A stretch of 64,000 nt of DNA from Desulfatibacillum alkenivorans DSM 16219 (GTDB lineage: Bacteria > Desulfobacterota > Desulfobacteria > Desulfobacterales > Desulfatibacillaceae), in contig NZ_FQZU01000006.1 of assembly GCF_900142135.1 (NCBI RefSeq), forward strand, positions 124,001 to 188,000. Direction: 5' to 3'. The notes under the pieces were generated by a model. That model saw only the letters and a program-made list of their open reading frames with translations, did not search any database and was not told the DNA's origin. The position numbers were made by a program, and so were the translations under genes. This document shows positions 44,016-52,285 of the stretch, in pieces. How positions within the stretch are numbered: the first letter of the stretch is position 1; every line of letters begins with the position of its first letter.

Positions 44016-45452
44016 TTACAGCTTGTCGATCATAAACCTGAGGGCTTTCTCGAAACCCGCGCTGTATGGCGCCCGTATCAACCGGGTGCTGCACGGGCTG
44101 CCCTGGAAGAACACGCCCCGTTTGTTGGAAAAGGTGTCGAATCCTTCCGGGCCGTGATACGAGCCCATGCCGCTGAATCCCACGCCGCCGAAGGGCAGAT
44201 CGTCCTGGGCCACGTGCAAAAGCGTGTTGTTGATGCACGTACCCCCGGCCTGGGTCATTTTCAGGACCTTTTGCACCCATCTATCCTTGTTGGAAAAATA
44301 ATACAAGGCCAAAGGCCTGGGCCGGGCGTTAACATAAGCGATGGCCTCGTCCAGGGTGGAGTAGGGCAAAACCGGCAAAATCGGCCCGAAAATTTCGTCC
44401 TGCAGCAGGATCATGTCCTCCGTGCCGTTCAAAACAATAGTGGGCGCGATTTTTTTCGTGGCCGGATCGATCTCCTCATTGGCCGGATTCACCCGGATCA
44501 CCTTGGCGCCTTTTTCCTCCGCATCCTTTATGGCGTGATGCAGGCGGTCGAAATGGCGCGTGGTGATGATGGACGTAAAGTCCGGATTGTTCTCCAAAGT
44601 AGGATAGCAAGTGCGGATGGCTTTTTCAAAGGCCTCCACAAACTGATTCACCTTGTTTTCCGGTACCAGGGCATAATCCGGGGCGATGCAGGTCTGCCCG
44701 GCGTTGAAGAATTTGCCGTGTGCGATCCTGTCAGCGGCCGCCTGAACATCAAAATCCTGGCCCACGATGGCCGGAGACTTGCCGCCCAATTCCAGGGTCA
44801 CGGGCGTCAAATTTTCCGCCGCCGCCGCCATGACCTGCTTGCCCACGCTGGTGGAGCCGGTAAAGCATATGTGGTCGAAGGGCAGCCGGGAAAATGCCGA
44901 ACCCACGCCTGGCCCGCTGAAAATCACGCTCACCTTGTCGGGCGGAAAAATAGCGCCCAACAGGTCTTTCATGCACTGGGAGGTCCGGGGCGTAAACACC
45001 GACGGCTTGAGCATGACCCGGTTTCCCGCCGCCAAAGCGCTCAGCGTAGGAACCATGGCCAGGTAAAAGGGGTAGTTCCACGGTGATATAACGCCCACCA
45101 CTCCCAAAGGCTCCATATACACCCTGGCTTTGCCCGGCATATACAGCCAGCCCACGCTCCGTTTGCGCGGCTTCATCCATTTTTTCAAATGCTTCTTGGT
45201 GTAATGCACCATGGACAAGGTGGTGTTGATTTCCGCAATCAGTATTTCGTGACGGGAGCGGGAGCCGAAATCCTGCACCATGGCCTCCACGATTTCGTCC
45301 ACGCGTTGGCCGATGGCCGTTTCGATCCGTTCCAGTTCCTTAATGCGTTCCTGGTATGAGGTGGGGCCCTGGGCGATGAAAGCGGCTTTTTGCGCTTCCA
45401 GAATTTCCACCATGGCCGCGACGTTGGAATTGGGTTTGCGGGCTGTGGTCAT
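44016..45452 (-). CDS. NAD(P)-dependent aldehyde dehydrogenase
   Basis: A 478-residue enzyme. The NAD-binding FTGSTSVGKQVMAAAAENL, the Glu-bearing VTLELGGKSPAIV and the catalytic Cys in FFNAGQTCIAPD are in the expected order. LGVVGVISPWNYPFYLAMVPTLSALAAGNRV and the FFQGSPCSTRL tail resemble coniferyl/long-chain aldehyde dehydrogenases. It oxidises aldehydes to acids. Two GACC-type operators lie just upstream. The GMC alcohol oxidoreductase gene lies ~520 bases upstream on the same strand, so alcohol to acid oxidation is a reasonable joint role. Confidence 0.93.
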   Translation of the reverse strand: MTTARKPNSNVAAMVEILEAQKAAFIAQGPTSYQERIKELERIETAIGQRVDEIVEAMVQDFGSRSRHEILIAEINTTLSMVHYTKKHLKKWMKPRKRSVGWLYMPGKARVYMEPLGVVGVISPWNYPFYLAMVPTLSALAAGNRVMLKPSVFTPRTSQCMKDLLGAIFPPDKVSVIFSGPGVGSAFSRLPFDHICFTGSTSVGKQVMAAAAENLTPVTLELGGKSPAIVGQDFDVQAAADRIAHGKFFNAGQTCIAPDYALVPENKVNQFVEAFEKAIRTCYPTLENNPDFTSIITTRHFDRLHHAIKDAEEKGAKVIRVNPANEEIDPATKKIAPTIVLNGTEDMILLQDEIFGPILPVLPYSTLDEAIAYVNARPRPLALYYFSNKDRWVQKVLKMTQAGGTCINNTLLHVAQDDLPFGGVGFSGMGSYHGPEGFDTFSNKRGVFFQGSPCSTRLIRAPYSAGFEKALRFMIDKL

Positions 45453-45524
45453 GACGACTCCTCATGTGCGTCTGGGTTGGAATTTAAATGGGGCGGGCCT
45501 GTGGGTCCTGCTTCGCCCCTCATA

Positions 45525-45539
45525 ATGACCCACGGTCAT
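45525..45539. promoter_or_regulatory. GACC-N3-GGTC operator 1
   Basis: ATGACCCACGGTCAT, a perfect 6-bp-arm palindrome, 73 bases before the aldehyde dehydrogenase start. Confidence 0.6.
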
Positions 45540-45558
45540 TTAGTATTCTATAATTTAA

Positions 45559-45573
45559 TTGACCTTGGGTCAT
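45559..45573. promoter_or_regulatory. GACC-N3-GGTC operator 2
   Basis: TTGACCTTGGGTCAT, near-perfect copy of operator 1, 34 bases away (about three helical turns). Both flank the A/T-rich promoter region. Confidence 0.6.
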
Positions 45574-45936
45574 AAATCAATGAAAAAAATACGCTGCCTC
45601 AAAAAAATCATCAAAAAATGACCCTCGAATATAAAACAATAACCATGAAATCTCGAAGAATCAAGCCAGTACGATGCGTTATTTCCTGTTTTTAAAAGGG
45701 CGCCGCGGCTGACGGAATTGGGCGGCATTTAAAATGCCTTCACCGGCGATTCTTTTCAGTCTTGCAGAAATCGGTTCTTGTCCCCGTAAATATCTTCCAG
45801 CCTTGCCGCCGCCGCTCACCTCCACAGCCCGTCATCCCGGCAAGGGGCGGTCTGCTTTTCAAGACCGCCCCGTAAGCCGGGACCCAGCGTTATGAATTTG
45901 ACCGGGAACAGAAAACATAGTTGAGTGCAACTTGAC

Positions 45937-45965
45937 CTCAAACGTCAAACGTGGATTTGACCCCA
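45937..45965 (-). repeat. Solo RAYT-associated REP, opposite orientation
   Basis: CTCAAACGTCAAACGTGGAT and the following bases match the right end of the RAYT element with one mismatch. It directly precedes the 3' end of the GMC gene. Confidence 0.85.
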
Positions 45966-45975
45966 TGCCGCGAAA

Positions 45976-47301
45976 TCAAGCGGCTTCTTTTTCCTCGGGC
46001 TGAACCCCTTCGGCTCCCGCCAAATGGGCGCCCAGGCGTTTGGCAAGGCCTATGAGCGCCAGTGTGGGCGGCAGGCCCCAGGCTTCGGGGATCACCGAGC
46101 AGTCGCACACGTAGAGGTTGTCATACTGGGTCCGGAGGTTGGAGTCCACCACCTCGCCCAGTTTGGCCGTGCCGCCGGGATGGGCGGCGATGTACCATGT
46201 TTTGTACACGGCGGTTGCGCCCGCGTTTTTCAGGATGCCCTTGGCCCGTTCAAAGCCTTTGTTCAGGCTGGCCTTGTCCGATCTGGCCAGGCGTTTGTTG
46301 ACAAGCCCCCGTTTGGTGATTTCGCCGCCCAAGGAGTCCCGGGCCTTGATCATGATCCCCAGGGTGTTGCGGTGATTGATGGCGCCGCCCAGCTTGAGCA
46401 CCTGGGCGCTGAAGGCCATGTGCATCATCTGGTGCAGGGTCATGTCGGTCATCATGTAGCCTTCGTCCTTGATGTGCACTCCGGCGGCCATGGGCATTTC
46501 GCCTCTGCCCTCCATGCCCGGAACCACGCCGATAGCCACGAACAGGGGGTCGAAAAAGAAATTGTAGCCCGCTTCCTTGATGCCCGCGGTCCGCAAAAGC
46601 AGGGGCGTGCCGATGCCGCCGGCGCTGACGATGATTTTCGGCGCGTAGGCCTTGTACACCTTGCCGTTCTTTTTAAAGGCCACGCCTACGGCTTTGTTTC
46701 CGTCCATGAGAATCCGTTCGGCTTTGGCCCGGTTTAACAGCCTGGCGCCGTTGCGCACCGCTTCCTCCACGTACCAGCGGGAGGACCACTTGGCCCGGTT
46801 GGGGCATCCGTAATAGCACTTGTAGCAGTTTTTCTCGCAGTTTTCCTGAACCAGATACTTGTCCAGGTTGTTCCAGGAGTACCCAAGATCCCGGGCGCTT
46901 TCCCGGATCAGCAGGGATTGGGGCGCCATATACGCGTCGTCGATCTTCCGGATAGGCAGTTCCTGGCGGACATCGGCCGTTATCTGGGACAAATCCACCC
47001 CATAGCGCCGGAACATGTCGTGATCCGGTTCAAAAGCCGTGCCGCAATACACGACCGACCCGCCGCCCGTGGTAATCCCCCGGGCCATGGCCAGCCCTTC
47101 GGTGGTGAAAAGCATGCCCTTGCCGGGAGTCCCCAAAATATCCACGGCTTGGGGCAGGGTTCCCTTCAAAGGCTCATTGCCCCCCCATTCCAGAATCAAT
47201 GGCTTTTGTCCGGCTAATGAAAGCTCCCTGGCCAGGGTTCCCCCCCCGGGGCCGGACCCGATGATGATTGCGTCGAATTCCTGCTTGTTGGCGTTTTTCA
47301 T
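45976..47301 (-). CDS. GMC-family oxidoreductase (long-chain alcohol oxidase-like)
   Basis: The start at 47301 has GGAG six bases upstream. About 441 residues. The FAD Rossmann motif AIIIGSGPGGGTLARELSLAG is at the N-terminus. A Cys cluster NCEKNCYKCYYGCPNRAK corresponds to the conserved Cys motif of long-chain alcohol oxidase and cholesterol-oxidase-like relatives. AAHPGGTAKLGEVVDSNLR supplies the His near the flavin. Electron acceptors other than oxygen are expected in an anaerobe. A TTAATCGATCGGTCAA operator-like site lies ~100 bases upstream. Confidence 0.85.
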   Translation of the reverse strand: MKNANKQEFDAIIIGSGPGGGTLARELSLAGQKPLILEWGGNEPLKGTLPQAVDILGTPGKGMLFTTEGLAMARGITTGGGSVVYCGTAFEPDHDMFRRYGVDLSQITADVRQELPIRKIDDAYMAPQSLLIRESARDLGYSWNNLDKYLVQENCEKNCYKCYYGCPNRAKWSSRWYVEEAVRNGARLLNRAKAERILMDGNKAVGVAFKKNGKVYKAYAPKIIVSAGGIGTPLLLRTAGIKEAGYNFFFDPLFVAIGVVPGMEGRGEMPMAAGVHIKDEGYMMTDMTLHQMMHMAFSAQVLKLGGAINHRNTLGIMIKARDSLGGEITKRGLVNKRLARSDKASLNKGFERAKGILKNAGATAVYKTWYIAAHPGGTAKLGEVVDSNLRTQYDNLYVCDCSVIPEAWGLPPTLALIGLAKRLGAHLAGAEGVQPEEKEAA

Positions 47302-47634
47302 GGAAATCTCCATTTGGTGAGTATAAAAGGACAGGGATGTCGCAGGCGGAATAGCGTATTTGGGACTATATCCTTTGCGACGCACTGCGTCAATAGCTTT
47401 TTAATCGATCGGTCAAGTTTTTAGCCCCGCCCCTGGGAAAATCCCTTTGATTGACCCCCGGCCGGGGTTCTGATAATTCTGTGCATTATAAGGAATGATA
47501 TCCGATTGAAAGAGAGACAATATGGGATTTCGGGGACATGAACTTATTTCTGTATACTTGACTAAATATAACGTGAAATCGATGAGATAAGTATCGAGTC
47601 CCCCGAAATCCAATGATATGCAACGGGAGAAAAT
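47302..47634. promoter_or_regulatory. Divergent intergenic region with TetR-like operator
   Basis: It lies between the GMC gene and purN. TTAATCGATCGGTCAA (47401-47416), an imperfect palindrome around CGATCG, is the most visible site. No gene is present. Confidence 0.45.
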
Positions 47635-48390
47635 ATGGCGGAAAAACTGAAAATAGGCGCCCTGATTTCGGGCGGAGGGACCAATCTCCAGGCGATCATC
47701 GACGCGTGCGAGGCGGGGGAAATCAACGCGGAGATGGCGTTTGTGGGATCGGACCACCCCGGCGTCAAGGGCCTGGACCGGGCGGCGAAGCACGGCATTC
47801 CAAGCTTTGTCATGGAATACGGCCCGATATTGAAAAATCCGGAAGATTACCCGGCGGCCCCGGGCCTGGACCTGGACGACGTGATTTCCAAGCAGCATCT
47901 TTTTTACGGGGAAGGCGCTTTGGAGCGGGCCGAGCTTTATTGCGCGGTTCGCGCCGTGGCCGAGGCCCAATTGCTGAAGGAAATGGACAAGTTTGAATAC
48001 GACGTCCTGGTTCTGGCCGGCTTCATGCGCATTTTTACGCCTTATATAATAGACAAAATCAACAAGGGGCATGACCTTCCCAGGATTATGAACATTCATC
48101 CGGCCCTGCTTCCGGCCTTTCCCGGCGTGGACGGCTACGGAGACACCTTTGCCTACGGCTGCAAAGTGGGCGGCTGCACCGTGCATTTTGTGGATTACGG
48201 CGAGGATTCCGGCCCCATCATCGGCCAGAAAGCCTACACCATCGATCCCGGAGACACGGAGGCGGACATCCGAAAAAAAGGCCTGGAGCTGGAATGGCGG
48301 CTTTACCCCGAGTGCATCGGGCTTTATGCGGACGGCCGCCTGTCCCTGGCCAAGCGCGGCCGGCGCACCGTGGTGGAAGTCAGTAGATAA
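47635..48390 (+). CDS. purN: Phosphoribosylglycinamide formyltransferase-like protein
   Basis: A 251-residue formyltransferase. The nucleotide segment ALISGGGTNLQAIIDAC, the catalytic set in MNIHPALLPAF and the VHFVDYGEDSGPII loop with Asp fit PurN. It is longer than E. coli PurN by ~40 residues because of an insertion near EYGPILKNPEDYPAAPGLDLDDVI. It transfers a formyl group from 10-formyl-THF to GAR in purine synthesis. It stands alone, which also allows a specialised formyltransferase role. Confidence 0.85.
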   Translation: MAEKLKIGALISGGGTNLQAIIDACEAGEINAEMAFVGSDHPGVKGLDRAAKHGIPSFVMEYGPILKNPEDYPAAPGLDLDDVISKQHLFYGEGALERAELYCAVRAVAEAQLLKEMDKFEYDVLVLAGFMRIFTPYIIDKINKGHDLPRIMNIHPALLPAFPGVDGYGDTFAYGCKVGGCTVHFVDYGEDSGPIIGQKAYTIDPGDTEADIRKKGLELEWRLYPECIGLYADGRLSLAKRGRRTVVEVSR

Positions 48391-48949
48391 TTGTCCCGCA
48401 ACATTTTGGAACAGCCTCATTCCTTGATTGACGCAAAACAGGCGGGCGGATTATCCTTTTTCTAACAAAAGGCTTGTATAGAAGAAATGCAAAAGGGCAA
48501 TCTCGGCCGTTCCAACCTTTTGGTTAGGCCCTCTGCCGGAGCTGGCTATCAGGGGGCGGCCCAGGCAAGGCCGTTCTTTGCCTGGGCGCGAAGCGCAGTA
48601 GGTGCGACCGGGAAAGATTGCAGAAATCAGGCAAGGCCGGCGGGCGGCAGCCTTCGGTTACGATCTCGTTCCCATGCTTCGCGTGGGAATGCATATGGAA
48701 CTGCTTGAAATCCAAACCTTTCCATTAGATGTCGCGTTGCGAACCCGGCAGGATGCTGCTCTGCCGGGGCTGCCCGCTTAAAGAGGCGCCTCCTTAAAAC
48801 CTGGCGCCATGCAGCCGCGGGGGGCTCCCCGCCCTGTAGCCGCGAGGTTTCCTCGCAATGCACTTACGCGGTCTCACCGCCCCGCGGCCGTAAAGACCGC
48901 CCCGTTCCGTGTGCGTCCGCTTTATAATAATTAATTTGGAGGGTTTGAC
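48391..48949. repeat. Composite hairpin region
   Basis: In order: a hairpin with arms GCCCAGGCAA and 9-nt loop GGCCGTTCT (48559-48587) followed by GCGCGAAGCGC, a CCGGCGGGCGGCAGCC segment, a type C hairpin (48669-48689), a type A hairpin (48744-48768, loop GATGCTGCT), and GC-rich stems to 48858. Same composite order as at 52286-52480. No gene is supported. Confidence 0.7.
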
Positions 48950-50602
48950 ATGGCTTTGCATGCATTGGCCGGAAAAATGGCCCCAAGAGACATATTGGAA
49001 AACATCCCCAGGCTGGTGACCGAATATTACGCGGCCAGGCCGGATCCAAACAACCCTTTGGAACAGGTTTCCTTCGGAACCTCCGGGCACCGGGGCTCCT
49101 CCAAGTCCAGGAGCTTTAACGAGGACCATATCCTGGCCGTATCCCAGGCCATTTGCGAGTATAGAGCTTCCCAAAAAATTACGGGGCCTTTGTTCATGGG
49201 CATGGACACCCACGCCCTGTCCGAGCCCGCGTTCGTCACGGCCCTGGAGGTGTTCGCCGCCAACGGGCAAAAGGTCGTCGTCCAGCAAGGCCGGACCTAC
49301 ACGCCTACGCCGGTCATTTCCCACGCCATCCTGGTCCATAACCTGGCGGGCCGGGGAGGAACCGCGGACGGCGTGGTCATCACCCCGTCCCACAATCCCC
49401 CGGGCGACGGCGGATTCAAGTACAATCCCCCGGAAGCCGGGCCTGCAGGCGCGGAAATCACCCAGGTCATCCAGGATCGCGCCAACCAAATCATGCAAGG
49501 GGGGCTGAAGGAGATCCAAAGGATTTCCTTCAAAAAGGCCATGGCCTCGGATTTTGTCATGGAAAAGGATTACCTGGCGCCCTACGTGGACGATTTGAAA
49601 AACGTCCTGGACATGGACGCGATTACCAATGCGGGCCTGAAAATAGGCTGCGATCCCCTGGGGGGCTCCGGCCTGTATTTTTGGGAGGTTATCGCCTCCA
49701 AATACAAGATGGACATCCAGGTGGTCAATCCGGTCCTGGACCCGGCCTTTGGCTTTATGACCGTGGATAAAGACGGCAAAATCCGTATGGACTGTTCGTC
49801 GCCTTACGCCATGGCGGGGCTCATCGGCCTGAAAGACGATTTTGACATCGCCTTTGGCAATGATCCGGACTACGACCGCCACGGCATCGTAACAAAAGGC
49901 TCCGGCCTTATGAATCCCAACCACTACCTGGCCGCGGCCTGCTGGTATCTTTTCGCCAACCGCCCCGGCTGGAAAGCCTCGGCCGGCATCGGCAAGACCC
50001 TGGTTTCCAGCTCCATGCTGGATAGAGTCGCCCAGGCTCTGGACAGGCCCATCTGCGAAGTCCCCGTGGGCTTTAAGTGGTTTACGGACGGGCTTATCAG
50101 CGGAGATTTCGGGTTCGCCGGAGAGGAAAGCGCCGGCGCCTCCTTCTCCCGCCTGGACGGAAGCGTCTGGACCACGGATAAGGACGGCTTTATCATGGAC
50201 CTGCTGGCGGCGGAGATCACGGCCAAAACCGGAAGCGATCCCGGCCAAATATACAAGGACCTGGAAGACAAATTCGGAAGCCCCATTTACAGCAGGGTGG
50301 ACGCGCCTGCTTCGGCCGAGCAGAAAAACGTGCTCAAAGGCCTTACCCCGGACATGGTGGAGGGAAGCGAACTGGCCGGGGAGGCCATTGAGGCCAAACT
50401 CACCAACGCCCCCGGCAACGGCGCGGCCATCGGCGGGCTGAAGGTCGTCGCAAAAAACGGCTGGTTTGCGGCCAGGCCTTCGGGAACCGAGGATATATAC
50501 AAAATATACATGGAGAGTTTTAAGGGCGAAAACCATCTGAAAAGGATCCGGGAGGAAGCCCAGGCCATGGTCGCCAAGGCGTTCAAGGCGGCGGGCGTTT
50601 AG
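48950..50602 (+). CDS. pgm: Alpha-phosphoglucomutase
   Basis: A 550-residue enzyme, the length of E. coli Pgm. [11 protein letters not shown] near the N-terminus, the phospho-Ser loop [22 protein letters not shown], the metal loop NDPDYDRHG and the sugar-binding [11 protein letters not shown] and C-terminal phosphate site [13 protein letters not shown] are visible. It interconverts glucose-1-phosphate and glucose-6-phosphate for glycogen and nucleotide-sugar supply. A TTGGAGGG site precedes the ATG. Confidence 0.95.
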   Translation: MALHALAGKMAPRDILENIPRLVTEYYAARPDPNNPLEQVSFGTSGHRGSSKSRSFNEDHILAVSQAICEYRASQKITGPLFMGMDTHALSEPAFVTALEVFAANGQKVVVQQGRTYTPTPVISHAILVHNLAGRGGTADGVVITPSHNPPGDGGFKYNPPEAGPAGAEITQVIQDRANQIMQGGLKEIQRISFKKAMASDFVMEKDYLAPYVDDLKNVLDMDAITNAGLKIGCDPLGGSGLYFWEVIASKYKMDIQVVNPVLDPAFGFMTVDKDGKIRMDCSSPYAMAGLIGLKDDFDIAFGNDPDYDRHGIVTKGSGLMNPNHYLAAACWYLFANRPGWKASAGIGKTLVSSSMLDRVAQALDRPICEVPVGFKWFTDGLISGDFGFAGEESAGASFSRLDGSVWTTDKDGFIMDLLAAEITAKTGSDPGQIYKDLEDKFGSPIYSRVDAPASAEQKNVLKGLTPDMVEGSELAGEAIEAKLTNAPGNGAAIGGLKVVAKNGWFAARPSGTEDIYKIYMESFKGENHLKRIREEAQAMVAKAFKAAGV

Positions 50603-50699
50603 GGCGCCGCCAGGTTTTGAGGAAGGCGTTCCTTAAGTGCTTCTTGGCTTTTTTATACAAAAGAAGCAGGGGCCGCTTCACGTCTTTTAAGTCGAAAAA

Positions 50700-50715
50700 T
50701 GTGATTTGAATCACA
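50700..50715. promoter_or_regulatory. CRP/FNR-family binding site
   Basis: TGTGATTTGAATCACA, a perfect TGTGA-N6-TCACA palindrome. Its centre is ~81 bases before the predicted start of the promoter at 50753-50781. Confidence 0.65.
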
Positions 50716-50752
50716 CAACAGCCGGAAAATCTACAAAATTCCGCCAATAACA

Positions 50753-50781
50753 TTGACTTTGCCGGCCTGTTTTCGTATACT
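50753..50781 (+). promoter_or_regulatory. Sigma-70-type promoter of the SPOR/TPR gene
   Basis: TTGACT (50753-50758), 17 bases, TATACT (50776-50781). Predicted start near 50788. Confidence 0.65.
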
Positions 50782-50849
50782 TTCAAACCGTAAAGCGCTT
50801 TTTCGATCTGTTGCAATCAATCACATTCCATAAAGGTTCGGGGGATAAC

Positions 50850-52199
50850 ATGAAGAAATCATCAGCCATCCGATATATTGTTATGGCAATTGCCTTTCTC
50901 GTGGTTGGCATGACGCCCTTGACAACCTGGGCTGCGGACCAGAGCCGGGTTGACCTTCTTCTGGAAAAAGGACTCTTGGCCTACGACTCCAAACAATACG
51001 CCCAAGCTATTGATTATTGGACGGAATCCCTATCCATGGATTCCTCCCAGTATAAAGTCTACTACAACAGAGGCATGGCGTGGTTCAGGCTGGGACAGAC
51101 CCAACAGGCTCTGGAGGACTTCTCCCAGGCTATCGATAAAAAACCGGACTATTCCCGCGCATACACCTCCCGCGGCTACCTGTGGAACAAAATCGGCCGG
51201 TTTGAAAACGCCAAGGCCGATTATATCAACGCCCTGACTTACGCACCGGACCTGCCGGACCCCTATTACCAATTGGCGCGCATCTACGCCCTGTGCCCCG
51301 TGGAAAAATTCCGGGACGGAGAACAGGCCGTCATGTGGGCCTTGAAAGCCCAGGAACTGAGAAACGATCCTGACACCCTGATGCTGCTTGCTGCGGCTTA
51401 CGCCGAAAACGGCGACTTCAACAAGGCCGTGACCGCCCAGGAAGAGGCCATCAACTGGCTTCGCCGCGACAATATGGTCTATGAACTGGAAAGCGCCCAG
51501 GCTCAGTTGGCGAGGTATAAGGAAAACCGCCCCCTGATCGATTCAACCCTGGCGGAAGAGGAAATCGAAGCAACCTACGCAGAAGCGCCCAAACCCGCTC
51601 CTGCTCCTGCGCCCAAACCGGCCCCTGCGCCCAAACCTGCGCCTGCCCCCGCTCCCAAACCGGCTCCGGCGCCCAAACCGACTCCGGCGCCCAAACCGGC
51701 TGTTACACCCGCTCCCGTGGGCCAGGGAAGCTACTATGCGGCTCAGAATTATCCCTATGTGATTCAGGTGAGCGCATACCGGGACAGGGACAAAGCCAAT
51801 ACAGTAGCCTTAGATCTCAGGCAAAAAGGCGACGTCGCCTACACCTGCCGCGCCGACATTCCTGAAAAAGGAACCTGGTACAGGGTTTTCGTAGGCTTCT
51901 ATCCTTCCAAAAACGTCAGCATGGACGCTGCTGCAAGCCTTAAAGCCAGAAACTTCACTTACTCCCTGGTCAGAAAAAAAGCCTGGACCATTTCCGTGGG
52001 GGATTACTCCAATGAGCAGGCCCTGAAAAACATGGAAAAGGCGCTTCAGGAACAGGGGTATCTGGCTTATCGTTTGAACGGAAGCTCTGGCAGCGCAACG
52101 CGTCTGGCCATCGGCGCCTACGCCACCGCCAATGAGGCCGACCAAATGAGCAAGGAAATCGAAAACAACGGCTTTCCCGTTCAGGTGGTGAAACGCTAG
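50850..52199 (+). CDS. Periplasmic TPR protein with C-terminal SPOR domains
   Basis: From the ATG at 50850 (GGGGG upstream) ~449 residues. Signal peptide ending TWAADQS; three or four TPR units (~30-170: LAYDSKQYAQAIDYWTESLSMD, YYNRGMAWFRLGQTQQALEDFSQAID). A Lys/Pro/Ala-rich linker (KPAPAP repeats, ~240-300) follows. Two SPOR-like units follow (YVIQVSAYRDRDKANTVALDLRQKG; TRLAIGAYATANEADQMSKEI). SPOR domains bind denuded glycan strands at division sites, so a cell-envelope or division role is likely. Confidence 0.85.
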   Translation: MKKSSAIRYIVMAIAFLVVGMTPLTTWAADQSRVDLLLEKGLLAYDSKQYAQAIDYWTESLSMDSSQYKVYYNRGMAWFRLGQTQQALEDFSQAIDKKPDYSRAYTSRGYLWNKIGRFENAKADYINALTYAPDLPDPYYQLARIYALCPVEKFRDGEQAVMWALKAQELRNDPDTLMLLAAAYAENGDFNKAVTAQEEAINWLRRDNMVYELESAQAQLARYKENRPLIDSTLAEEEIEATYAEAPKPAPAPAPKPAPAPKPAPAPAPKPAPAPKPTPAPKPAVTPAPVGQGSYYAAQNYPYVIQVSAYRDRDKANTVALDLRQKGDVAYTCRADIPEKGTWYRVFVGFYPSKNVSMDAAASLKARNFTYSLVRKKAWTISVGDYSNEQALKNMEKALQEQGYLAYRLNGSSGSATRLAIGAYATANEADQMSKEIENNGFPVQVVKR

Positions 52200-52230
52200 T
52201 TCGTTCACATCATCCGTAAAAATCATCAAG

Positions 52231-52263
52231 GGGGTTGGAAAGCGCTTTCCAACCCCTTTTTTT
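52231..52263 (+). terminator. Intrinsic terminator of the SPOR/TPR gene
   Basis: Arms GGGGTTGGAAAGC/GCTTTCCAACCCC followed by TTTTTTT. Confidence 0.9.
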
Positions 52264-52285
52264 ATGTGATTTAACAACACAAGGC

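Larger units (their letters stand above)
45453..45936. repeat. Intergenic region with operator pair and type E element
   Basis: It holds the two GACC operators (45525, 45559), a related half site near 45616 and a type E element 45831-45894 (CATCCCGGCAAGGGGCGGTC ... AAGCCGGGACCCAGCG, a long hairpin). No gene is visible. Confidence 0.65.

Noticed and set aside
47413-48420. Minus-strand open frame over the purN region
   Set aside because: purN on the plus strand has all catalytic motifs; the antisense frame has none.
48794-50536. Minus-strand 580-residue frame over pgm
   Set aside because: Antisense shadow of a clear phosphoglucomutase.
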